A stretch of DNA of 30,596 nucleotides, taken from an uncultured Muribaculaceae bacterium. Its GTDB lineage: Bacteria; Bacteroidota; Bacteroidia; Bacteroidales; Muribaculaceae. The stretch spans positions 1 to 30,596 of the forward strand of contig CAKUAR010000023.1 of NCBI GenBank assembly GCA_934636465.1, read 5' to 3'. The first letter of the stretch is position 1. The number at the start of each line of letters is the position of its first letter. Positions 17,685-25,899 of the stretch are shown one piece after another. Under the pieces are notes generated by a model that was not told the origin of the DNA, ran no database searches, and worked only from the letters and a program-made list of their open reading frames with translations. The translations under genes were made by a program, and so were the position numbers.

Positions 17685-18353
17685 ATGGAAACTATTATTC
17701 GTCAATATGTTCATCGACCTAACACGACTGAACTTGGATTGGGTAATACCCATGAAACATATTTGTTGGTTAATTCCAATATAGATTTAACCAATATGTT
17801 CCCTCCAAACAGCGAAGTGAAAGTTGAAGACACTATAACTCATAAGCTATATACTCTAATGTCAGTCAAAGATCGTGAATTCAGAGTAAACAAAATGGGA
17901 GAAATCTACCGTGATTATGAAGTTAAACCTGGTGATGAAATTCAATTTACTCAAATTGAAAAACCAGAATTATCAAAATTGTACTTTTTTGTTTCCCAAT
18001 ATAATCGCGTAGTATTATCTGTTGACAAAAAGGGTGTTGAGTTATCAAACGAAGATCTCTTAAAAGAATTTTCAGATAACGAAGACCGGTGTTATAAACT
18101 TACCGTTTATTATAGAGGTGATTCAATGGAATTAATTATAAAATTTCGAGGCTCAGAAAAGAAAAGATTCTCTAATGAAACAGATTTTTTTGATGCGACT
18201 TTGAACAACGTTTCGTTAACTTCAGGTACATACTATTTAACAATTTCAGACAAATCAAAATCAACATTGGCTGATCTACCAAAATGTTCATTTAATGAAA
18301 CAAAATTTGATGATTGCCTAATGAAAATTCCTAATGGAGAAAAAGTCAAATGA
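17685..18353 (+). CDS. Standalone B3/EcoRII-N-like DNA-binding subunit of the restriction complex
   Basis: The 222-residue protein has no enzymatic motif. Residues about 1-95 (HRPNTTELGLGNTHETY, then FRVNKMGEIYRDYEVKPGD) resemble the pseudobarrel DNA-recognition fold shared by plant B3 domains, EcoRII-N and the N-terminal domain of the McrB-like LlaJI R1 protein. In R1-type proteins this domain is fused to the AAA+ motor. Here the next gene encodes the motor without it, and 222 plus 439 residues roughly matches a fused protein. The second half (about 100-222) is beta-rich and unassigned. It sits one base after the M2 gene and overlaps the motor gene by four bases, indicating stoichiometric co-expression. 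The fold call rests on pattern recognition and needs a structure prediction; the context-based role as site-recognition subunit is inference. Confidence 0.6.
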   Translation: METIIRQYVHRPNTTELGLGNTHETYLLVNSNIDLTNMFPPNSEVKVEDTITHKLYTLMSVKDREFRVNKMGEIYRDYEVKPGDEIQFTQIEKPELSKLYFFVSQYNRVVLSVDKKGVELSNEDLLKEFSDNEDRCYKLTVYYRGDSMELIIKFRGSEKKRFSNETDFFDATLNNVSLTSGTYYLTISDKSKSTLADLPKCSFNETKFDDCLMKIPNGEKVK

Positions 18354-19669
18354 AATTTCCTCTCCAACAGATTTTGTTCGGAGCACCAGGAACCGGCAAG
18401 TCGCACACTATAAATAGCGATGCGAACATTACCGAACAAAATTCGATTCGTACCACTTTCCACCCGGATAGCGACTACTCAACTTTTGTGGGCTGCTATA
18501 AGCCGACAAAAGATGAAAAAAGTGGTGAAATTACTTACGATTTCACTCCACAAGCATTTACTAATGCTTATGTAGCAGCGTGGAAAGACCTCGGTAATCC
18601 GTTCTACCTCATTATCGAGGAAATCAATCGTGGCAATTGTGCTCAAATATTTGGCGACATTTTCCAATTGCTCGACCGTAATGAACAAGGCTATTCATCA
18701 TATAAGACAACTCCAGACCAAGACCTAATGAACTACATTAAAACGCAGTTTTCCGAAACTAACATCGGCGATGCCGAAGTGAAGTCCGGAAAGAAAATGC
18801 AACTTCCACCGAACTTGCATATTTGGGCGACGATGAACACCAGCGACCAATCGCTTTTCCCGATTGACTCTGCGTTTAAGCGTCGTTGGGACTGGCGTTA
18901 TATTCCTATAGACTATACCGACAATGGCCATTACATTGATTGCGGTGATACTCAATATTCATGGGCTGACTTCTTGCAGAAAGTCAATGACAAGGTGGAA
19001 TCAGTTACACAGTCAGAAGATAAAAAACTCGGCTATTGGTTTATGGGAAATGGTGCAGAACAAAAGGAAATCACCGTCGACCGCTTTGTTTCTAAGGTAG
19101 TGTTCTACCTATGGAACGACGTATTTAAAGACTTTGGAAAAAGTGGCAATACCATTTTTAAAGACTCTTTCGGCAAGTTCCACTTATTCTTTGACTCCAG
19201 CGGAAAGCCGAAAAAAGACGTAGTAAAAGCTTTCCTGGATGCTCTCGAAGTAGCAGAGCGAAAAGATATCTTTACTAATGAAGAATTAAATGAAGCATCA
19301 AACACATCATCGAGTAGGTTCACATTAAATGGCGAAAGATTGTCTTTAAAAGATATTGCATATAGAGTAGTCGAAAACTACGCTGGTTCAAATCCAACTT
19401 TTACTGCAACACAAATTAAAACTGTTTTTATAGAGGCATGTAAGAACTGTGGAATATCTCATATAGTAGAAACAAATGACGAATACCAACAACGTCTTTC
19501 CACACAATCATCTGCAGAACGTTCACAAACGCCTCTAAAACTAAATAATGGAGAAGTCATCCATATCACAACCCAATGGAGAGCAAAAAAAACAGAAGAT
19601 AATTTCTTTAAATTTATTGAAGTTTGTAATAAAAACAACTGGGGCGATATTCAAAGAGTTGAGCAATGA
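18350..19669 (+). CDS. McrB-like AAA+ GTPase, restriction subunit lacking its own DNA-binding domain
   Basis: This is the motor of an McrBC-family restriction complex; McrB relatives hydrolyse GTP to translocate DNA and activate the McrC nuclease. The AAA+ core begins almost at the N-terminus: Walker A GAPGTGKSH (11-19), Walker B FYLIIEEIN (85-93), the McrB hallmark MNTSDQS (162-168; MNTADRS in E. coli McrB) and the arginine-rich IDSAFKRRWDW (172-182). The usual N-terminal target-recognition domain is absent and is apparently supplied by the previous gene. After the helical lid, about 55 C-terminal residues (from LNNGEVIHITTQW) form a small extra domain I cannot name. The gene overlaps its neighbours by four bases on both sides. 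Confidence 0.93.
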   Translation: MKFPLQQILFGAPGTGKSHTINSDANITEQNSIRTTFHPDSDYSTFVGCYKPTKDEKSGEITYDFTPQAFTNAYVAAWKDLGNPFYLIIEEINRGNCAQIFGDIFQLLDRNEQGYSSYKTTPDQDLMNYIKTQFSETNIGDAEVKSGKKMQLPPNLHIWATMNTSDQSLFPIDSAFKRRWDWRYIPIDYTDNGHYIDCGDTQYSWADFLQKVNDKVESVTQSEDKKLGYWFMGNGAEQKEITVDRFVSKVVFYLWNDVFKDFGKSGNTIFKDSFGKFHLFFDSSGKPKKDVVKAFLDALEVAERKDIFTNEELNEASNTSSSRFTLNGERLSLKDIAYRVVENYAGSNPTFTATQIKTVFIEACKNCGISHIVETNDEYQQRLSTQSSAERSQTPLKLNNGEVIHITTQWRAKKTEDNFFKFIEVCNKNNWGDIQRVEQ

Positions 19670-21987
19670 AAATTCTAATCGAGGGTTATCAATACCAAGA
19701 GGCAGACGTAAAGCATATTCTGCAAGGTTTTGAGCCGTACACAAAGAACGGAAAAACCAAGATAGATCATGTTGGCTATTTATTCAGCAAAGAAATAGGC
19801 GACTGCATATTCTTTCTGCCTAAGGTGTTGATGAACGAGAAGAATGAAATCCTTTTCCACGAGGATTTAACTCCCGAAAAAATCCTCGATTTAGATGTGG
19901 CTCTCAAAAATGAATGGGTAAAGAAAGACGACTACGATTTCTTGTCGCAGTTCTCTGTTTGGATTTTCAGAGCCATAAGAGAGTTTTACCGCCTAAATCC
20001 CGACTCCGAGATTTTGCTAAGCAAGTCATTCTCTCTGCTCAACAGCAACGAAGACGAGAAAGACGCAACTCTGCTCGACATTATTCTGTCGCTTATCCGT
20101 TTCAACAACGAAAACCAGGACTTCTTCATGTTCACCATTAAGAATATCCACAGTGGATATAACAAGATAAATTGGAACAAAACTATTTCGCACAGTGCTG
20201 CCGTTATACAACGCAAAACGCCAATTTATCTTGACCCTGTGAACAAAAAGAAGCAAATCAACTTTGATGAAGAACTGCTGGTAATTTTCTTCTCCATACT
20301 TGCACACGTTAATGGCAAGTATGGCTTCCGTGCACCTATCAATTATAATTATGAATTGATAAGCGAAGAAATGTTTGAAAATTATCTTGCCGGCTACGGC
20401 TTGATACGTCTTCGTCAAATCAAATATAAATATTTCTCCGACAAGGCTCTCCGACTTTGGAACTTGTGCCACACGTTCTTTGAAGCTGCCGAAAAAATCA
20501 ATTCGTCGGCGCAAGATTGTGACTACCTCATTGCTCGCAACTTCAATATTGTTTTTGAGTCTATCATAGACGAACTTATCGGCGACGACAAGACAAAAAT
20601 CGACGCATCGCTCAAAGACCAACCTGACGGGAAGATAGTGGATCACATATTCCGTTATTCTTCGCTTATCAACGAAAGCGATATATATTATATTGGTGAC
20701 AGTAAATACTACAAAATCGGAGGCTCGCTCGGTGGCAACTCGATATACAAGCAGTACACCTACGCAAAGAACATTATTCAATTCAACATTGACTGGTTCT
20801 TTGAGGATAAGCAGAATAATCGTACAGGCGACGACCGCCGTGCTAAGGTTCACTACCGCGACGAACTCACCGAGGGCTATAACATCACTCCTAACTTCTT
20901 TATTAGTGCAGAAGTGAGGGATAGCCTCTCTTATGCTGATGATGTTATTAAGCCTCGTGACAACGAGAAAGACAAGCACCAAATATTCCAATTTGAAAAC
21001 CGTCTTTTCGACCGCGATACACTTTGGCTGTCGCACTATGATATAAATTTCCTTTATATCATTGCTTTGTATGCTCGCTCAAACACATTTGAGAAACAAC
21101 AATTCAAAGAAAAAGCTAAGAAAGAGTTCAAAAGCAAAATTGCTGAACTTATAAATTACCAGTACGAGTTCAGTGTACTTGAACCTCGTATGGGCTATAG
21201 TCTGCAACGCACTATTGACATCAACTTCAAACGCTTATACGGCAAAGTGTTCCGCCCATACGATGATAAAGACATTCTGATTTTAGCACTTCAAAAGGGA
21301 GCCGTTGAAAATCAAGAAGTTTTGGATGAGATTAAGCCTTATTTTTATATCCACCAAGGATATGAAATAGGCAAAGACGTGGACGAAACTATAAACACCG
21401 TCCAAAAAGTGAGAGCACAATTTAATACTTATATTCACCAAGATAATTTCGTGGATCGCTTCGCTGCCGAATCTGAAGTTAAATATGGTACTATTGAACG
21501 AATATTCAATGATAGTGAAGTGAGCCGAAATTCGATTCTTAAAGATAGTCAACTTTCGACCGAGCTTGTGGAACAAGCATTACCATTGGAACAAGAGTTT
21601 GTTCTTGTTGGCTTTTTCAATGGCGAAGCTCATTTAAAAGCAATACTTAAAAATAGACTATACTATGTGCGTACTGGCTTCCGCAATGGTTCTCTCCGAT
21701 TAGAGCCAAATGCACAATTCTGCAAGTATTTGTTTTTGCATAACAAAGACAAATATTATTTGTTCAAACTCACAGGTGATGCACCTCGTCTTTTCACTGG
21801 CAAGCAATTAATGGAAAAGAATTTCCCGGTGCGAAAACCTGATGAAACCTACATGGGATACGATCTTGTCTCGTCAGATCCGACAACCATTGAAAACATC
21901 GACGTTCAAAATGCCATTATCAAAGGTATTGGCAACCGAATTGCCGATAGTTACTTTACTACGCTTAAAGAATTATTTGGACTATGA
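19666..21987 (+). CDS. McrC/LlaJI-like PD-(D/E)XK restriction nuclease, with long C-terminal extension
   Basis: This is the cleavage subunit, matching the RE_LlaJI/McrC family. The N-terminal half would bind the AAA+ ring, and the nuclease core follows. A helix with FESIIDELIG leads into Asp326 (IVDHIF), then Asp345-Ser-Lys347 in YYIGDSKYYK, the D-x(n)-D-x-K signature of PD-(D/E)XK nucleases, followed by IYKQYTYAKN. McrC-type nucleases that I know end soon after the core. This protein runs on for about 400 residues (773 in total), including a C-terminal part around FFNGEAHLKAILKNRLYYV that I cannot assign. It is the last gene of the operon and overlaps the motor gene by four bases. Catalytic residues look intact, so the system is probably active. 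Confidence 0.9.
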   Translation: MKILIEGYQYQEADVKHILQGFEPYTKNGKTKIDHVGYLFSKEIGDCIFFLPKVLMNEKNEILFHEDLTPEKILDLDVALKNEWVKKDDYDFLSQFSVWIFRAIREFYRLNPDSEILLSKSFSLLNSNEDEKDATLLDIILSLIRFNNENQDFFMFTIKNIHSGYNKINWNKTISHSAAVIQRKTPIYLDPVNKKKQINFDEELLVIFFSILAHVNGKYGFRAPINYNYELISEEMFENYLAGYGLIRLRQIKYKYFSDKALRLWNLCHTFFEAAEKINSSAQDCDYLIARNFNIVFESIIDELIGDDKTKIDASLKDQPDGKIVDHIFRYSSLINESDIYYIGDSKYYKIGGSLGGNSIYKQYTYAKNIIQFNIDWFFEDKQNNRTGDDRRAKVHYRDELTEGYNITPNFFISAEVRDSLSYADDVIKPRDNEKDKHQIFQFENRLFDRDTLWLSHYDINFLYIIALYARSNTFEKQQFKEKAKKEFKSKIAELINYQYEFSVLEPRMGYSLQRTIDINFKRLYGKVFRPYDDKDILILALQKGAVENQEVLDEIKPYFYIHQGYEIGKDVDETINTVQKVRAQFNTYIHQDNFVDRFAAESEVKYGTIERIFNDSEVSRNSILKDSQLSTELVEQALPLEQEFVLVGFFNGEAHLKAILKNRLYYVRTGFRNGSLRLEPNAQFCKYLFLHNKDKYYLFKLTGDAPRLFTGKQLMEKNFPVRKPDETYMGYDLVSSDPTTIENIDVQNAIIKGIGNRIADSYFTTLKELFGL

Positions 21988-22309
21988 ATTAGTAGATTAT
22001 TTCTTTAACAATCCAAACCTTCATTTTCGTGTTTTAGTCATTCCTGATAAATCACAATTGAAGCACGAAGATTTTGGACAAATACATGATGAGTTCTACT
22101 ATAAGTGCTATTTTAATCTTCTAAAAACTCTCTTTCAACCAGGGAATCATTATAATATATATATTGATATCAAAGATACGCGTGGAAAAGAGAAAGAAAA
22201 GAACAACGAATGAATGAAATGCAAATTTGTTGAAGAATTAACCAAGATATATCAATCAAATCTTGACACAGACGTAATAAAATTGGCTTGTCTTGAAATC
22301 AGGGGAAAG
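21977..22309 (+). pseudogene. DUF3800 gene remnant
   Basis: In the frame shifted relative to the nuclease gene, residues ELVDYFFNNPNLHFRVLVI, IHDEFYYKCYFNLL and YNIYIDIKDTRGKEK resemble the middle of DUF3800 proteins, a family with a DEDD/RNase H-like fold often found in defence and mobile regions. The N-terminal part is missing because the homology begins inside the end of the nuclease gene. The frame stops at 22211-22213, and the same frame reopens at once for a further lysine-rich stretch to about 22309. A full protein is about 220-280 residues, so this is a broken leftover. It may mark the junction at which the island was inserted or trimmed. Confidence 0.5.
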
Positions 22310-22345
22310 AAAAAATCCGGCTTGCGAGTGGGGGCAAGCCGGATT
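22310..22345 (-). terminator. Strong terminator between the island and the lipoprotein gene
   Basis: Perfect 12-base arms (22314-22325 and 22334-22345) enclose an 8-base loop. Read on the minus strand the stem is followed by six T (22315-22310), so it ends the lipoprotein transcript. On the plus strand a weaker run of five T starts four bases beyond the stem, so it may be bidirectional. Confidence 0.8.
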
Positions 22346-22407
22346 ATGGTTTTTGGGGTGGCAAGGCACCGCTGGGGGCGCTTTGCCGTGTGGCATCGTC
22401 GAGATGC

Positions 22408-23082
22408 TTATTTCTTCAGGTCGAAACCTACGCGCACACCATCGTAGTTGGTGCTGAGGTCGCCGATTGCGCTGATTGTGGAGTTACCGCTAAGTTTGGT
22501 GAGTGATTGCAGCACCTTGAGGAGCTTCTTCAACTCAAAGTTGAGGCTGATACCGTTGGTGGCGCGTGTCACATAGCCGGTCATGCTCACGAGTCCGAGT
22601 CCGGTTTTCATCTTCACTGCACTTGTGTTGGGGTCGAAAGTGTAGGTTCCGCTCAATGGAATTCCCTTGATTGCGCCGGAGAAGTTATTGTCCTCGGCAA
22701 AAGAGAGGTGAGTGTTGGAGCTGTTGATGCCGGCAGTGCTGTAGTAGCTCTTGAGCTTGTTTTTCACTGTTTCGGCAGCCACTGCGCCACCAGCCTTGGC
22801 AAGCAGGTTCTGGCTTGTGAAGGCGCAACCCGGCTCTGAATATTTCCAGTCGCCAACCAAGTCTTTTTTCGAGAGCTTCACGCTTCCAATCACGAGACCG
22901 AGCAAACCGTCGGTGGTGTTGCTTCCGGTGAGCCCGCCGAGAATGTTGCCAAGCACACTGCCGCCGGTGCTTGAGTTTGACGATGATGACGAATTGCTGC
23001 CAGAGCCTAAACCTCCGAGTGAGCCGCAGCTTGTGGACACGAGTGTGAGTGCGGCAATTAAGATAACTGATAATTTTTTCAT
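22408..23082 (-). CDS. DUF4923-like lipoprotein
   Basis: The 224-residue lipoprotein has a signal peptide with lipobox LVSTSC, the cysteine at residue 19 being the lipidation site. A low-complexity Gly/Ser linker follows (about 20-60), then a globular domain beginning at KLSKKDLVGDWKYSEPGCAF. That LxGxWxYxxPGCxF start, and the later SGTYTFDPNTSAVKMK and YDGVRVGFDLKK, resemble the Bacteroidales DUF4923 family, a probable calycin-like beta-barrel of unknown function. It is a monocistronic gene ending in a strong terminator. A TAATTTCG box (23117-23110, minus strand) lies about 28 bases before the start, but no -33 element fits. It is probably in the periplasm or outer membrane. Confidence 0.8.
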   Translation of the reverse strand: MKKLSVILIAALTLVSTSCGSLGGLGSGSNSSSSSNSSTGGSVLGNILGGLTGSNTTDGLLGLVIGSVKLSKKDLVGDWKYSEPGCAFTSQNLLAKAGGAVAAETVKNKLKSYYSTAGINSSNTHLSFAEDNNFSGAIKGIPLSGTYTFDPNTSAVKMKTGLGLVSMTGYVTRATNGISLNFELKKLLKVLQSLTKLSGNSTISAIGDLSTNYDGVRVGFDLKK

Positions 23083-23220
23083 TTCTTTATGAACTCTTAA
23101 AAACTGGTGCGAAATTATAGAAAATGGGGCGTATGGCGTGAAAAAATGCTTGAAAATCGACCAAATGGCGGTTTTTGGCCGTTAAATGCTGATGTTTATC
23201 GACCAATTTTGGGCCAGATA

Positions 23221-23251
23221 TTGCCTTTTAAGGCCATAATCGTTAAATTTG
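23221..23251 (+). promoter_or_regulatory. Promoter of the GH20 gene
   Basis: TTG at 23221-23223, a 20-base spacer and TAAATTTG at 23244-23251 fit the Bacteroidetes consensus; transcription would begin near 23258, 36 bases before the ATG. Confidence 0.7.
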
Positions 23252-23293
23252 TGCATAAATAAAAAGATTATTAACTAATAACAAGTATTTAGC

Positions 23294-25582
23294 ATGAACA
23301 TTAAATCGAAGATTTTGTCGGTTGCTATGGCTGTGTCGCTTGGCGTGTTGCCGGTGATGGCCAAACAGCAATCGCAAGTGATTTCTATTGTGCCTACGCC
23401 TGTGTCGCTGACAGAGCAGGGCGGAACGGTGACTTTGCCCAAGGCTCTTAGCGTGAGCGTGAGCGACGAGAGCCTGAAGCCGGCTGCGGAGTATATGGGC
23501 ACGGCACTCAAGGGTGCAGCCACACTCAAGGGTGTGGCTGTGGGCGCTGCCAAGGCCGATGTGAGCATGAAGCTCGTGCCCGACTTGACCAAGCAAGGCG
23601 CATATCGCTTCACATCGGACAAAAACGGCGTGGTGATAGAGGCTGGCGACTATCAAGGCGTGATTAACGGTATCGCCACACTGCTGCAACTGCTGCCTGT
23701 AAACGCTCCATATAACGCCAAGGCCGCAGCTGTGAAACTCACACTGCCATGCGTGAAAATCAACGATGCTCCACACTTTGGCTGGCGCGGCATGATGCTC
23801 GACTCTTCTCGTCACTGGTGGACGGTAGATGAGGTGAAGCACTTCATTGACCTGCTTGCATTCTATAAACTCGACGTTTTCCACTGGCACATAGTTGACT
23901 CACAGGGTTGGCGCATTGAAATGAAGCGTTACCCGGAGTTGACGGCAAAAGGCGCATTCCGCACACTCAATAACGTGCTTGACGAGAATTGCGACAAAAG
24001 CGCAAAAGACGGCCACAATCCTGACATGCGTGTTGATCGCAGCAAGATGAAGGTGGTGAACGGCGACTCTGTGTATGGCGGTTTCTATACACAAGCCGAA
24101 GTGCGTGATGTGGTGGCCTATGCTGCGCAGCGCGGTATAACTGTGATTCCGGAGATTGACATGCCTGGTCATTTCTTCAAGGCAACTGAGGTGGAGCCAT
24201 GGCTCACTTGCGACGGCAAGCCGAACGACGCTGTGTGCCCCGGCAAGGATTCCACTTTGGAGTTTTGTAAAAACTTGTATAAAGAAATCTTTGAGCTGTT
24301 CCCATCGAAATATGTGTATATAGGCGGCGATGAGGTTGACAAGACCAAATGGCGCAGTTGTCCTGATTGCGCAAAGCGCATGAAGGAAGAGGAACTTGAC
24401 AACGTAGATGCTCTGCAGGGCTGGTTTATACGCGAAATGGAAGTGTTCTTTCGCAGCAATGGACGCAAACTCATGGGTTGGGACGAAATTGCCTACGACG
24501 GCATGAGTTCCGACGCTGCCATCATGTGGTGGCGCGGCGACAACTGGCGTGTGCTCTCGGCAGCCACCGCCATGGGCAAGAAGGTGACTTGCTCACCTAC
24601 GTCGCACGTGTATTTTGACTATCCGCAAGACGACAATTATGTGGATAAAATCTTGAAATTTGACCCTCTGGCAATGGATTTGAAACCGGAGCAGCAAAAA
24701 CTGGTGATGGGTATTCAGGCAAACGTGTGGACTGAGTGGATTCCGACTATGGACCGCATAGAATACATGATAATGCCGCGTATGCTTGCTCTTTCAGAAA
24801 CAGCGTGGTGCACACCAGAAACTAAGCACACCACCGATAAGTTCTGGGACTACATACAGCCACAGTTCCTGCGTCTCGACGCCATGGACATCAACTATCG
24901 TGTGCCCGACATACAAGGCGTGGGCGGCAACAACGTGTTTGTTGACAAAATGACAATCGCTCCCTACACCCGTGCACGCAACTGTGTGTTGCGCTACACC
25001 ACCGACGGCTCAATACCCACAAGCAAGTCGAAATTGCTTGACAAAAAGCTCACTATAACCAAGGACTGCAAGCTCAACATAGCTTCGTTCCGCCCCAACG
25101 GCAAACGCTCTGAAATGGTGACGGCAAATTTTGTGCGCAGCGGTTATCTGCAGGCTCAAGACGTGAACCCGACAGCCGATGGCCTGAAAGTGAAATGGTT
25201 TAACAACAAGGCCACTTCGTGTGCCGATGTTGACAAGGGCGGTTTGAAACGCGAACTTGTGTGCGATGGCATTAAACTTCCAAAAGAGGTTGACAAAGAC
25301 CGTGCCTTGATTTTTGAGGGTTATTTGTATGCCCCGATTGACGGCATTTATGACATATCGCTCACAAGTGATGACGGCAGCAAAATGCTTATAGACGGTA
25401 AAGAGTTTATCAACAACGACGGTTTGCATAGCATCAACAAAGTGCAGGTGCAGATAGCCATGAAGAAAGGTTATCACAAGATTGACGCACGTTACTTCGA
25501 CTATCAAGACAACACTGGTGCTCTGGAGTCGTCGTTTAAGTGCGTGACCGACCCTAACGTAAAAATCACATTTAAGCACTGA
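23294..25582 (+). CDS. Secreted beta-N-acetylhexosaminidase, GH20
   Basis: This enzyme hydrolyses terminal beta-linked GlcNAc/GalNAc from glycans by substrate-assisted catalysis, and is exported to the periplasm or surface. A signal peptide (ending about residue 25, GVLPVMAKQ) leads into the GH20b-type N-terminal domain (VPTPVSLTEQGGTVTLP). The catalytic barrel starts at FGWRGMMLDSSRHWW, with HWHIVDSQGWRIE and the catalytic pair Asp346-Glu347 in YIGGDEVDKTKW. After the barrel come a Fn3-like chitobiase C-terminal segment (VLRYTTDGSIPTSKSK) and a PA14-like carbohydrate-binding domain (FEGYLYAPIDGIYDISLTSD) up to the end. Length (762) and order match gut Bacteroidales GH20 enzymes that act on mucin O-glycans or N-glycans. 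It is a single-gene unit with its own promoter and terminator. Confidence 0.95.
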   Translation: MNIKSKILSVAMAVSLGVLPVMAKQQSQVISIVPTPVSLTEQGGTVTLPKALSVSVSDESLKPAAEYMGTALKGAATLKGVAVGAAKADVSMKLVPDLTKQGAYRFTSDKNGVVIEAGDYQGVINGIATLLQLLPVNAPYNAKAAAVKLTLPCVKINDAPHFGWRGMMLDSSRHWWTVDEVKHFIDLLAFYKLDVFHWHIVDSQGWRIEMKRYPELTAKGAFRTLNNVLDENCDKSAKDGHNPDMRVDRSKMKVVNGDSVYGGFYTQAEVRDVVAYAAQRGITVIPEIDMPGHFFKATEVEPWLTCDGKPNDAVCPGKDSTLEFCKNLYKEIFELFPSKYVYIGGDEVDKTKWRSCPDCAKRMKEEELDNVDALQGWFIREMEVFFRSNGRKLMGWDEIAYDGMSSDAAIMWWRGDNWRVLSAATAMGKKVTCSPTSHVYFDYPQDDNYVDKILKFDPLAMDLKPEQQKLVMGIQANVWTEWIPTMDRIEYMIMPRMLALSETAWCTPETKHTTDKFWDYIQPQFLRLDAMDINYRVPDIQGVGGNNVFVDKMTIAPYTRARNCVLRYTTDGSIPTSKSKLLDKKLTITKDCKLNIASFRPNGKRSEMVTANFVRSGYLQAQDVNPTADGLKVKWFNNKATSCADVDKGGLKRELVCDGIKLPKEVDKDRALIFEGYLYAPIDGIYDISLTSDDGSKMLIDGKEFINNDGLHSINKVQVQIAMKKGYHKIDARYFDYQDNTGALESSFKCVTDPNVKITFKH

Positions 25583-25613
25583 TTGGCTTTTTAGCCACTG
25601 ATAAAATAAAGCT

Positions 25614-25655
25614 ATGGGCTGTGCCTCACAATGAGAGGTGCAGCCCATGTTTTTT
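25614..25655 (+). terminator. Terminator of the GH20 gene
   Basis: A 14-base stem (25614-25627 with 25635-25648) has two G-U pairs when read as plus-strand RNA and a 7-base loop. It is followed by G and six T (25650-25655). Confidence 0.8.
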
Positions 25656-25828
25656 CATCTCGCTTTGCGGCTCATGCGGTGGAGCCGACGTTTGGCCTGG
25701 AGAGATGTGTGTATGAAATTCAAGGTTAAAAAGATTGGTTGTCGTCTGTGAAAAAGCGAGTGTGCACGCGCAAAGGCATGGCTGCAAGTTTCTTGGTGAG
25801 CTGTGCCGAGCTGCATCTTGCTGTATGC

Positions 25829-25866
25829 AAAAATAAAGCAGGGAGGCGGAAATGTCGCTTCCCTGC
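25829..25866 (-). terminator. Terminator of the esterase operon
   Basis: Arms of 11 bases (25838-25848 and 25856-25866) differ from perfect pairing at one position. On the minus strand the stem is followed by TTTATTTTT (25837-25829), ending the transcript 34 bases after the last esterase stop. Confidence 0.65.
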
Positions 25867-25899
25867 GTGCTTAAAATATGTGTAAATGCTATTTGTCTG

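Larger units (their letters stand above)
25583..25899. other. Intergenic region between the GH20 gene and the esterase operon
   Basis: This 317-base gap between converging genes holds two hairpins, described separately. About 170 bases between them (25656-25828) show no open frame, promoter or repeat that I can support. Confidence 0.6.

Noticed and set aside
22214..22447. Separate small gene after the DUF3800 remnant
   Set aside because: The frame runs through the terminator hairpin and into the end of the opposite-strand lipoprotein gene, so it is not a plausible protein.
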